Of a stretch of 64,000 bases of DNA, positions 9,895 through 16,648 are shown in pieces. The position numbers were made by a program, and so were the translations under genes. The stretch's first letter is position 1. Every line of letters starts with the position of its first letter. This DNA comes from an uncultured Collinsella sp. (lineage in GTDB: Bacteria; Actinomycetota; Coriobacteriia; Coriobacteriales; Coriobacteriaceae), in contig URRB01000003.1 in NCBI GenBank assembly GCA_900550195.1, forward strand, positions 62,001 through 126,000, read 5' to 3'. Under the pieces are notes generated by a model. That model saw only the letters and a program-made list of their open reading frames with translations, was not told where the DNA came from and did no database searches.

Positions 9895-9957
9895 TGCCAA
9901 GTCTCAAAGGACGAGAGGATCTACCATTTCTACCCCGTCCCCAAATGCAGGTGTGGG

Positions 9958-10386
9958 TTAGATGACGTAGTCGTAGCCATGGTTGGGAGCGACAAGTTGA
10001 TCGAGCGTCACACCGTCGAGGTAGTCGTTGATGAGCTTGTCCAGGTTCTTCCACACGTCGAGCGTGGGACACTCATCCGAACGCGAGCAGCCCTTGCAGT
10101 CGCCATCCAGGCAGGCGACCGGCGCCAGACTGCCCTCGGTCAGGCGCAGGATCTCGCCCACCGTGTACTGCTCGGGCGGGCGCGTAAGCACGTAGCCGCC
10201 GCCCTTGCCACGCATGCCCGAGAGCATGTTGGCGCGCACAAGCGTAGCCAAGATGTTCTCGAGATATTTCTCGGAAATCCCCTGTCGCGCCGCGATCTCT
10301 TTGAGCGGGATGCGACCGGCTGCCTGGTGCTCGGCCAGGTCGACCATAACGCGCAGGGCATATCTGCCCTTAGTAGAAACCAACAT
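9958..10386 (-). CDS. Rrf2-family transcriptional regulator (IscR/CymR-like)
   Basis: This is a 142-residue winged-helix regulator. The N-terminus STKGRYALRVMVDLAEH and the GISEKYLENIL helix are hallmarks of Rrf2 proteins. Four cysteines, at about 92, 97, 100 and 106 (CLDGDCKGCSRSDEC), lie where IscR-type members carry their three Fe-S ligands; CymR-type members usually lack them, so this one may sense an iron-sulfur cluster or redox state. It is transcribed away from cysK, with 253 bp between them holding a palindrome over the likely cysK start. A role in controlling cysteine synthesis is inferred from that position. Confidence 0.92.
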   Translation of the reverse strand: MLVSTKGRYALRVMVDLAEHQAAGRIPLKEIAARQGISEKYLENILATLVRANMLSGMRGKGGGYVLTRPPEQYTVGEILRLTEGSLAPVACLDGDCKGCSRSDECPTLDVWKNLDKLINDYLDGVTLDQLVAPNHGYDYVI

Positions 10387-10503
10387 GTATAGTGCTGCCT
10401 TTCGGTCATTTAGTCCGTAGAAATTCTAGCCGAAATATTGGTTTTGAAAATACCCATTCCCGTCAAGATGGTTAATCGACTCGTCATAATCTTATATTTC
10501 CTA

Positions 10504-10581
10504 TTGCGTTACTAGGCTTTAGCGTCTACTATGCTTGCCAACAGCAAAACGAACAACCTATAAGGTTTGTGGGTTTCGCTG
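10504..10581 (+). promoter_or_regulatory. Probable cysK promoter with overlapping palindromic operator
   Basis: TTGCGT (10504-10509) and TACTAT (10527-10532) are separated by 17 bases, a good sigma-70-type promoter. An imperfect palindrome spans 10542-10581, with arms from CAGCAAAACGAACAACCT to AGGTTTGTGGGTTTCGCTG around ATA. It would sit right at the predicted transcription start, the usual place for an Rrf2 operator. Operator function is inference; the palindrome could instead act as an RNA hairpin at the 5' end. Confidence 0.5.
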
Positions 10582-10639
10582 CTACACACACCGTAAAACC
10601 ACACGGCATCCAGTCATTTGAACACTTTGGAGGTTCACC

Positions 10640-11578
10640 ATGAGCAATGTTTATACGTCCATCGATCAGCTTATCGGCCACACCCCGCTTCTGGAGCTCA
10701 CTCACTTTGAGGCCGATGAGGACCTCAAGGCCCGCGTGCTCGTCAAGCTGGAATACTTCAACCCCGCCGGGTCCGTCAAAGACCGCGTCGCCAAGAACAT
10801 GATCGACGAGGCCGAGAAGGCCGGCAAGCTCGTGCGCGGCGGCGACTACACCATCATCGAGCCCACGAGCGGCAATACCGGCGTCGGCATCGCCTCGGTG
10901 GCGGCGGCTCGCGGCTACAAGGTGATCATCACCATGCCCGAGACTATGTCCGTCGAGCGCCGCAAACTTATGCAGGCATACGGCGCACAGCTCGTGCTCA
11001 CCGACGGCTCCAAGGGCATGAAGGGCGCCATCGCCAAGGCCGAGGAGCTGCAGAAGGAGACACCCAACAGCATTATCGCCGGTCAGTTTGTAAACCCCGC
11101 CAACCCTGCCATCCACAAGGCCACGACCGGCCCCGAGATCTGGGATGACACCGACGGCAAGGTCGACATCTTCGTCGCCGGCGTCGGCACCGGCGGCACC
11201 GTGACCGGCGTGGGCGAGTTCCTCAAGGAGCAGAACCCCGAGATTCAGATCGTCGCCGTCGAGCCCGCTACCTCCCCGGTGCTCTCTAAGGGCCAGGCCG
11301 GCCCGCACAAGATCCAGGGTATCGGTGCCGGCTTTGTGCCCGACGTCCTCGACACCCAGGTCTATGACGAGATCATCCCCGTCGAGAACGACGACGCCTT
11401 TGCGACCGGCCGCGCCGTGGGCCACAAGGAGGGCGTGCTCGTGGGCATTTCGTCCGGCGCCGCCGTGTGGGCCGCGCTGCAGCTGGCCAAGCGCCCCGAG
11501 AACGAGGGCAAGACCATCGTGGCCCTGCTCGCCGATACCGGTGAGCGCTACCTGTCCACGGCACTGTTCCAGGACTAG
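10640..11578 (+). CDS. cysK: Cysteine synthase A (O-acetylserine sulfhydrylase)
   Basis: The enzyme makes L-cysteine from O-acetylserine and sulfide using pyridoxal phosphate. It has 312 residues, the usual length. The PLP lysine is in NPAGSVKDR (Lys47), the substrate loop is PTSGNTG, and the phosphate-binding glycine loop reads GVGTGGTVTG. The C-terminal ISSGAA serine motif is present. GGAGG lies seven bases before the ATG. It faces away from an Rrf2 regulator and is followed by mnmA 180 bp downstream, which needs sulfur from cysteine, so this is a small sulfur-metabolism cluster. Confidence 0.97.
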   Translation: MSNVYTSIDQLIGHTPLLELTHFEADEDLKARVLVKLEYFNPAGSVKDRVAKNMIDEAEKAGKLVRGGDYTIIEPTSGNTGVGIASVAAARGYKVIITMPETMSVERRKLMQAYGAQLVLTDGSKGMKGAIAKAEELQKETPNSIIAGQFVNPANPAIHKATTGPEIWDDTDGKVDIFVAGVGTGGTVTGVGEFLKEQNPEIQIVAVEPATSPVLSKGQAGPHKIQGIGAGFVPDVLDTQVYDEIIPVENDDAFATGRAVGHKEGVLVGISSGAAVWAALQLAKRPENEGKTIVALLADTGERYLSTALFQD

Positions 11579-11760
11579 AGCCTGTCGCCCATAGGTTGAG
11601 CCCACGGACGAGCCGGTCTCCTCTCTCTCCCGGCAGTCTGAGCCCATCTCATTAGGGCGTCCCACAGGACGCCCGAACTTGCTACAATGTCTGCGGCGCG
11701 GAACCAGCCTCCCGCGCCGCTTTTCTTTTTTGGCCACATGCCACCAAGGAGAACCTCCCC

Positions 11761-12861
11761 ATGCACAACAAGCGCGTGCTCGTCGCCATGAGTGGCGGCG
11801 TCGATTCCAGCGTGACCGCGTACCTGCTCAAGCGCCAGGGCTACGAATGCGTCGGCGCCACCATGCGCCTCACCTGCCCCGCGCCCGATCCCGTCACGGG
11901 CATGAGTAAGGTCGACCGCGACATCGCCGATGCAAAGGCTGTCGCCGAGCGCCTGGGGATACCCCACCATGTGCTCGACCTGCAGCAGACCTTCGACCGC
12001 AACGTAATCGAGCGCTTTGTTAACGCCTACCAGGAGGGGCTGACGCCCAATCCGTGCATCATCTGCAACCGCCATATTAAGTTTGGCGCGCTGCTCGGTG
12101 CGGCACTCGATATGGGCTGCGACTACATCGCCACAGGTCACTACGCCAAAACGAGCCAGGCGTCCGACGGCACCTGGCAGCTGCATCGCGGCGAGGACCC
12201 CAAGAAGGACCAGAGCTACTTTTTGTATTCGCTCACGCAGGAGCGGCTGTCGCGCACAATCTTTCCGCTGGCCGGGCTGGACAAAGAGCGCGACGTGCGC
12301 CGCATTGCCGCCGAACAGGGCTTTGCCAACGCCAAAAAGGCCGAGAGCGAGGATATCTGCTTTATTCCAGACGGCGACTACGCGGGCTATATCGAGCGCC
12401 GCTGCGGACATGCCGCCGAGCCGGGCGATATTGTATGGCGCGACGGCAGCGTGGTCGGACGCCATAACGGCGCGTTGCGCTATACCATAGGCCAGCGCAA
12501 GGGCCTGGGCGTCGCGATGGCGCATCCTGTGTATGTGACGGGCGTCGACGCCGCCAGCAACACCGTGCATCTGGGCGAGGCCGAGGACCTGACGGCCACA
12601 GCGCTCACGGCCAACGACTGGATCTGGAGCGCCCCTGCCGACCGCATGGAGGCAGAGCTCACGTCCGGCGGCATTCGCGTGGGCGCCAAGTACCGCTACC
12701 GTCAGAAGGACCAGGCAGCGACCCTTACGCGCGGCGAAGACGGGCAAATGCTGCTGACTTTTGACGAGCCGCAGCGAGCCATCGCCCCCGGCCAAGCCGT
12801 TGTAGTCTACCGCGGCGACATCGTCCTCGGCGGCGGCACGGTAACCGGCGCACTTAAGTAG
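11761..12861 (+). CDS. mnmA: tRNA-specific 2-thiouridylase MnmA
   Basis: MnmA installs sulfur at uridine 34 of tRNA-Lys, -Glu and -Gln. It has 366 residues. The PP-loop SGGVDSS is at 11-17, and the two catalytic cysteines lie in NPCIICN (Cys99) and SEDICFI (Cys200). The sequence ends with the expected beta-barrel domain. AAGGAG precedes the ATG. In many Gram-positives mnmA follows a cysteine desulfurase gene; here cysK and an Rrf2 regulator take that place and no desulfurase is visible. Two of its substrate tRNA types (Gln and Glu) are encoded at 60.6 kb. Confidence 0.97.
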   Translation: MHNKRVLVAMSGGVDSSVTAYLLKRQGYECVGATMRLTCPAPDPVTGMSKVDRDIADAKAVAERLGIPHHVLDLQQTFDRNVIERFVNAYQEGLTPNPCIICNRHIKFGALLGAALDMGCDYIATGHYAKTSQASDGTWQLHRGEDPKKDQSYFLYSLTQERLSRTIFPLAGLDKERDVRRIAAEQGFANAKKAESEDICFIPDGDYAGYIERRCGHAAEPGDIVWRDGSVVGRHNGALRYTIGQRKGLGVAMAHPVYVTGVDAASNTVHLGEAEDLTATALTANDWIWSAPADRMEAELTSGGIRVGAKYRYRQKDQAATLTRGEDGQMLLTFDEPQRAIAPGQAVVVYRGDIVLGGGTVTGALK

Positions 12862-12879
12862 CCCCATCCCCTTCATAAA

Positions 12880-12944
12880 TTGCGGTGAAATAGGGACTGT
12901 TTAAGCGTTTAAAACCGCCAAACAGTCCCTATTTCACCGCAACT
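12880..12944. repeat. Palindromic repeat family A, copy 2
   Basis: The left arm TTGCGGTGAAATAGGGACTG pairs exactly with CAGTCCCTATTTCACCGCAA. The element lies 20 bases past the mnmA stop codon, between convergent genes. Confidence 0.88.
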
Positions 12945-12953
12945 TAGAGAGGA

Positions 12954-12989
12954 CGGCCTCGGTCGGTACTGCCGTATCAGCCGAGGCCG
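12954..12989. terminator. Hairpin between convergent mnmA and M42 peptidase genes
   Basis: CGGCCTCGG and CCGAGGCCG form a nine-base GC stem just before the M42 gene's stop codon at 12998. There is no clear U-run, so it is a probable rather than certain terminator. Confidence 0.55.
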
Positions 12990-12997
12990 CTGCATCG

Positions 12998-14026
12998 CTA
13001 GCGCTGTACGTAGGCGCGGACGAGCTCGAAGGTGTTGCGCACGCCGTCCATGTGGCTACGCTCGTAGTTGTGGCTCGCATACACGCCGGGGCCGATCAGA
13101 CCATGGCGAATGTCGTAGCCGGCAGAGAGCGTGGCTTCGACGTCCGAACCGTAATGCGGATACACGTCGATAGCGTAATCGAGCTCAAGCTCGCGCGCGA
13201 TATTGGACAGCGCCGTCACCAGGTCGTAGTTGTACGGACCGCCCGAATCCTTGGCGCAGATCGACACCATGTGCTCGGTGCAGCCTAGGTCGTCGCCCAC
13301 GCAGCCCATGTCAACGCTGATCATCTCGCGCGTGTCGGCCGGCACGAAGGCGCCGCCGTGGCCCACCTCCTCGTACACGGTAAAGAGCAGCGAAACCTTA
13401 CGCGAAAGCGTCACCTCGCCAGCGGCGACGGCACGCGCCAAGCCCAACAAAATGGCGGCCGATAGCTTGTCATCCAGGAAGCGGCTCTTAATGTAGCCGC
13501 TCTCCGTCACCGTCGTGCGGGGATCCATAGCGATGATGTCGCCGGTCTGAATACCCAGCTCGAGCACATCGTCCTTGCTGTCGACGTTCTCGTCGAGCAA
13601 GATCTCCATGTTCTTCTCGATGGTCTTGACCGGCTCGTCGGCCACGTGCGCCGAAGGCTCGGTGTTAAGAACCACGCCCGTGTAGACATTGCCGTCGCGC
13701 GTGTAGACGGTGCAGTTCTCGCCATCGGCCGTAGACCACTGATGCCCACCGAGCGTCGTGGGGCGCAGGCGGCCATTGTCCTTAATGGAACGCACCATGG
13801 CGCCTAGGGTATCGACATGGCTCGCCAGTACGAGCGGCTCACCCTCACCACCAAGCTCAACGAGCACATTGCCCTTGTTAGAACGCTCGGGCCCAAAGCC
13901 CATATCGCGCAACGTTTCCATCAGATAATCAGTCGCCGCACGGGTATAGCCCGTAGGCGAAGCAATCGAGGTAAGCGCCTTCAACTGGTCAGTAATATAG
14001 GAGAGCGTAGAATCCATCTTGGACAC
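12998..14026 (-). CDS. M42 family metallo-aminopeptidase
   Basis: This is a two-metal cytoplasmic peptidase of the M42 glutamyl aminopeptidase/tetrahedral aminopeptidase type. The ligand motifs are in order: SHVDTLG (first His and Asp), LDDKLSA (bridging Asp), the catalytic pair in EEVGHGG, SVDMG, and the final His in YERSHMDG. I chose the GTG at 14026, which has AAAGGG eight bases upstream. An ATG three codons later (14017) is possible, and the longer open frame to 14083 lacks a ribosome site. The gene stands alone. It probably trims peptides taken up by the cell; substrate preference cannot be read from sequence. Confidence 0.9.
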   Translation of the reverse strand: MSKMDSTLSYITDQLKALTSIASPTGYTRAATDYLMETLRDMGFGPERSNKGNVLVELGGEGEPLVLASHVDTLGAMVRSIKDNGRLRPTTLGGHQWSTADGENCTVYTRDGNVYTGVVLNTEPSAHVADEPVKTIEKNMEILLDENVDSKDDVLELGIQTGDIIAMDPRTTVTESGYIKSRFLDDKLSAAILLGLARAVAAGEVTLSRKVSLLFTVYEEVGHGGAFVPADTREMISVDMGCVGDDLGCTEHMVSICAKDSGGPYNYDLVTALSNIARELELDYAIDVYPHYGSDVEATLSAGYDIRHGLIGPGVYASHNYERSHMDGVRNTFELVRAYVQR

Positions 14027-14148
14027 CAAAGTCACCCTTTCGTATCGAATTAAACCCACAGCAACAATACCACCGCGAACCATCTTTTTACCTAGCGAGA
14101 TGACCCATCGAGCTCTTCAGAACTGCGCCCGCCACGATAACGAGCCGT

Positions 14149-14273
14149 CGGGCCCCTGCCCGTTTGCCCCACAATCTTTCCGCAGGACGGAGGAAGCCCC
14201 CGCCGCACGAAGTGCGCAGCGGGGGCTTCCGACATGTCCGAGGACGATTGTGGGGCTAACGGGCAGGGGCCCG
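14149..14273. terminator. Very long double-arm hairpin downstream of the FucO-like gene
   Basis: The outer arms GGGCCCCTGCCCGTT plus GCCCCACAATC are matched by GATTGTGGGGC plus AACGGGCAGGGGCCC with one mismatch in 27 pairs. Inside them is a second perfect stem, GGAAGCCCCCGC with GCGGGGGCTTCC, capped by GCACGAAGTGC. The whole 125-base structure ends 11 bases from the stop codon of the minus-strand fucO-like gene, so transcription of that gene would form it. There is no U-tract. Confidence 0.65.
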
Positions 14274-14283
14274 CCGAACCAAG

Positions 14284-15450
14284 TTAGGCAGCCGGGCAGA
14301 TCTTCTTGAAGAGCTCGATGACGTCGTCGAGCGTCGCCTCGCGCGGGTTACCCGGGAAGCAGGCGTCGGCCATGGCGTCCTTGGCCAGGACCTCGATCTC
14401 GTCAGCCTTCATGGCCTCGCAGACGTGCGGGATGTTCACGTCGGCGGAGAGCTGCTTGACGGCGGCGATGGCGGCATCGGCGGCCTCGTCGGTGCTCATG
14501 CCCGTGGTGTCAACGCCCATGGCGACGGCGACCTTGGCCAGGCGCTCGGCGCAAACCGGCTTGTTGAACTCCATGGCGATCGGCAGCAGCATGGCGCAGG
14601 CGACGCCGTGCGGGGTGTCGTAGTGAGCGGACAGGGTGTGAGCCATGGCGTGGTCGATGCCCAGGCCGACATTGGAGAAGCCCATGCCGGCGACATACTG
14701 GCCAAGAGCCATGCCCTCGCGGCCGGAGCCGGGCTGACCGGACTTGGCCTCGGCAACGGAGTCGCGCAGGTTCTCGCTGATCAGCTTAATAGCCTCAAAG
14801 TGGAACATGTCGGAGAGCTCCCAAGCGCCCTTGGTGGTGTAGCCCTCGATGGCGTGGGTCAGAGCGTCCATACCGGTGGAAGCGGTCAGGCCGGCGGGCA
14901 TGGAAGCCATCATGTCGGGGTCGACGACGGCGACCTCGGGAGCGTCGTTGGTGTCGACGCACACGAACTTGCGGACCTTCTCGGGGTCGGTGATGACGTA
15001 GTTGATGGTCACCTCAGCAGCGGTACCGGCGGTCGTCGGCACAGCGATGGTGAACACGGCGTGGTTCTTAGTCGGAGCAACGCCCTCGAGGCTGCGGACA
15101 TCGGCGAACTCGGGGTTGTTGATGATGATGCCGATAGCCTTGGCGGTGTCCATGGAGGAACCGCCACCGATGGTCACGATAGCGTCAGCCTCGGCGGCCT
15201 TGAAGGCCTCGACGCCGTCCTTGACGTTCTGGATGGTGGGGTTGGGCTTGATCTCGGAGTAAAGGCTCCAAGCGATGCCGGCGGCGTCGAGCTCGTCGGT
15301 CACCTTAGCGGTAACGCCAAACTTGACCAGATCGGGGTCGGAGCAGACGAAGATCTTCTTGTAGCCACGACGCTGGAGCTCGCCGGGGATCTCCTTGATG
15401 GCGCCGGAACCATGGTAAGAGATGGTGTTGAGAACGAAACGATTAGCCAT
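14284..15450 (-). CDS. fucO: Iron-dependent alcohol dehydrogenase, lactaldehyde reductase type
   Basis: This 388-residue group III alcohol dehydrogenase most likely reduces L-lactaldehyde to 1,2-propanediol with NADH. I recognise several FucO-like blocks: the start MANRFVLN, NNPEFADVRSLEG, VPTTAGTAAEVTINYVITD and KFVCVD. The NAD site is GGGSSMDTAKA, and the metal ligands are Asp195, His199, His267 and His281. No fucose or rhamnose genes adjoin it, so the real substrate could be another aldehyde or diol such as 1,3-propanediol. GGAGG precedes the ATG. The upstream region carries inverted ACGCTTT boxes and the downstream side a very large hairpin. Confidence 0.88.
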   Translation of the reverse strand: MANRFVLNTISYHGSGAIKEIPGELQRRGYKKIFVCSDPDLVKFGVTAKVTDELDAAGIAWSLYSEIKPNPTIQNVKDGVEAFKAAEADAIVTIGGGSSMDTAKAIGIIINNPEFADVRSLEGVAPTKNHAVFTIAVPTTAGTAAEVTINYVITDPEKVRKFVCVDTNDAPEVAVVDPDMMASMPAGLTASTGMDALTHAIEGYTTKGAWELSDMFHFEAIKLISENLRDSVAEAKSGQPGSGREGMALGQYVAGMGFSNVGLGIDHAMAHTLSAHYDTPHGVACAMLLPIAMEFNKPVCAERLAKVAVAMGVDTTGMSTDEAADAAIAAVKQLSADVNIPHVCEAMKADEIEVLAKDAMADACFPGNPREATLDDVIELFKKICPAA

Positions 15451-15507
15451 TGATAGCCTCCTATCGTGCGCGGGGCACCCGTTACGCCCCGCAATATATG
15501 TTCCATC

Positions 15508-15562
15508 CTAACGCTTTTGAAACAAAAAACACGTGAGAACGTCAAAGGTGTTAAAGCGTTTC
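15508..15562 (-). promoter_or_regulatory. Inverted ACGCTTT boxes upstream of fucO-like gene
   Basis: ACGCTTTTGAAAC at 15511 and TTAAAGCGTTTCAA at 15551 are related boxes in opposite orientation, about 60-110 bases before the fucO-like start. The second resembles a LacI/GalR-type half-palindrome centred on GC. Binding by such a regulator is a guess from the motif shape. Confidence 0.35.
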
Positions 15563-15599
15563 AACAACTGGCATCGTCACTACCCGACCACTAAACAAA

Positions 15600-15629
15600 A
15601 AAAGGGGCGACCGAGATGGCCGTCCCCTC
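15600..15629 (-). terminator. Terminator after DUF1275 gene
   Basis: On the minus strand GGGGACGGC pairs with GTCGCCCC and is followed by seven T residues. It lies about 55 bases past the stop codon. Confidence 0.8.
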
Positions 15630-15645
15630 CCCATTATCGATCTAT

Positions 15646-15676
15646 CTGACAAGGGGACTGCCCCCTTGTCACATCT
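15646..15676. repeat. Palindromic repeat family D, copy 1
   Basis: TGACAAGGGG and CCCCTTGTCA form a hairpin followed by CATC. A similar unit, TGACAAAAGG with CCCTTTGTC and then GCATC, lies at 45963-45993. Both sit just past the stop codon of a minus-strand gene. Confidence 0.55.
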
Positions 15677-15681
15677 TGCCG

Positions 15682-16398
15682 CTATTTTTGGCAGGCGTCT
15701 TTCCAATCTTCGCAGGCACGCTTCCAGCGAGAGCGCAAATCGCGCTCGCGGTCGATAAACATGATGGCAAACGCGACAAACAGCAGCAAGCTCGCCACGA
15801 CGATGGCGTGCAGGCCCATGCGCTCAATACACCAGTTGCCCAACACGGCGCCAAACACAAAGGTAAAGATCACGCCAAAGTACAGCAGGCCGTTTTCCAA
15901 AAAGCCGCGCCTGTGGGTGATGATGTAATCGTCCACGTTTTGCAGCGCGTTGCGCAAGTTGCCGATGCACATGGTCGTAGCGATGCCGTGACCGTGGATC
16001 TTGCGGAAGCTCTCAACTTGCATACCGCAGGCAAACGAGGTGAGGCAGTTGGCGAGCAGGTTGAAATTGCCGCCGGGGATAAAGCTCACGCCCAGCAAGA
16101 TAACGGCTTCAAAGAACACCGTCACTTGGCGCCAGTGAATCACGCTGCCAAACCGCTCGTGTACCAGATCGGCAAGCATAATGCCCACGGCAAACGACAC
16201 CACGGGGAAGAAATAGCGTCCCGCAAGTGCCCAGTTGCCCTCCGAGATGCTCACGCCCACGAGCAGGATGTTGCCTGTCTGCGCGTTGGCGAAAACATGA
16301 TCGCGCCCAATGTACGAATAGACGTCCATAAAGCCACCGGCGAGCGCCAAGATAATGCCCAGCTCGATGGACTCCGATATCTGTTTGGCACGCTGCAT
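15682..16398 (-). CDS. DUF1275 (YoaK-family) membrane protein
   Basis: This is a 238-residue integral membrane protein with about six hydrophobic segments. The family signature is visible near the N-terminus: ALAGGFMDVYSYIGRDHVFANAQTG (read in two parts), then the conserved NxxTxNIL-like NAQTGNILLVG. DUF1275 proteins are widespread membrane proteins of unknown function. I chose the ATG at 16398, preceded by AAGGAGG, over the open frame that begins 77 codons earlier in the divergent promoter region. It diverges from the YgiQ-type gene. The last 30 residues are basic and cytoplasmic. Confidence 0.88.
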   Translation of the reverse strand: MQRAKQISESIELGIILALAGGFMDVYSYIGRDHVFANAQTGNILLVGVSISEGNWALAGRYFFPVVSFAVGIMLADLVHERFGSVIHWRQVTVFFEAVILLGVSFIPGGNFNLLANCLTSFACGMQVESFRKIHGHGIATTMCIGNLRNALQNVDDYIITHRRGFLENGLLYFGVIFTFVFGAVLGNWCIERMGLHAIVVASLLLFVAFAIMFIDRERDLRSRWKRACEDWKDACQK

Positions 16399-16576
16399 CG
16401 TCGTGCATCCTCCTTGTTGACGACTCTCTCGTGCGTTGGCGGAAACATAGCCGCCGTTCATACTGTAACCCATTGACAACATGGCGTGCGCGCGAGACGG
16501 GTTCTCCAACGCGCAGATACACAGTCTGGAAACAAACAGCGGGCGCGGCGCCGACACCCGACGCCTCGTGTACTCC

Positions 16577-16617
16577 ACCAGTCTTTTTAGCGCCGTCCCA
16601 AAAAGACTGGTTACAAT
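16577..16617 (+). promoter_or_regulatory. Perfect 12-bp inverted repeat at the ygiQ-like promoter
   Basis: ACCAGTCTTTTT (16577-16588) and AAAAAGACTGGT (16600-16611) are perfect complements 11 bases apart. TTACAAT, a likely -10 box, overlaps the right edge. With the start codon at 16649, the repeat would cover the -35 region, as an operator would. The factor is unknown. The divergent DUF1275 gene starts 180 bases away. Confidence 0.45.
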
Positions 16618-16648
16618 TACGTGCAGCATACAGACACCGGGAGGGATC

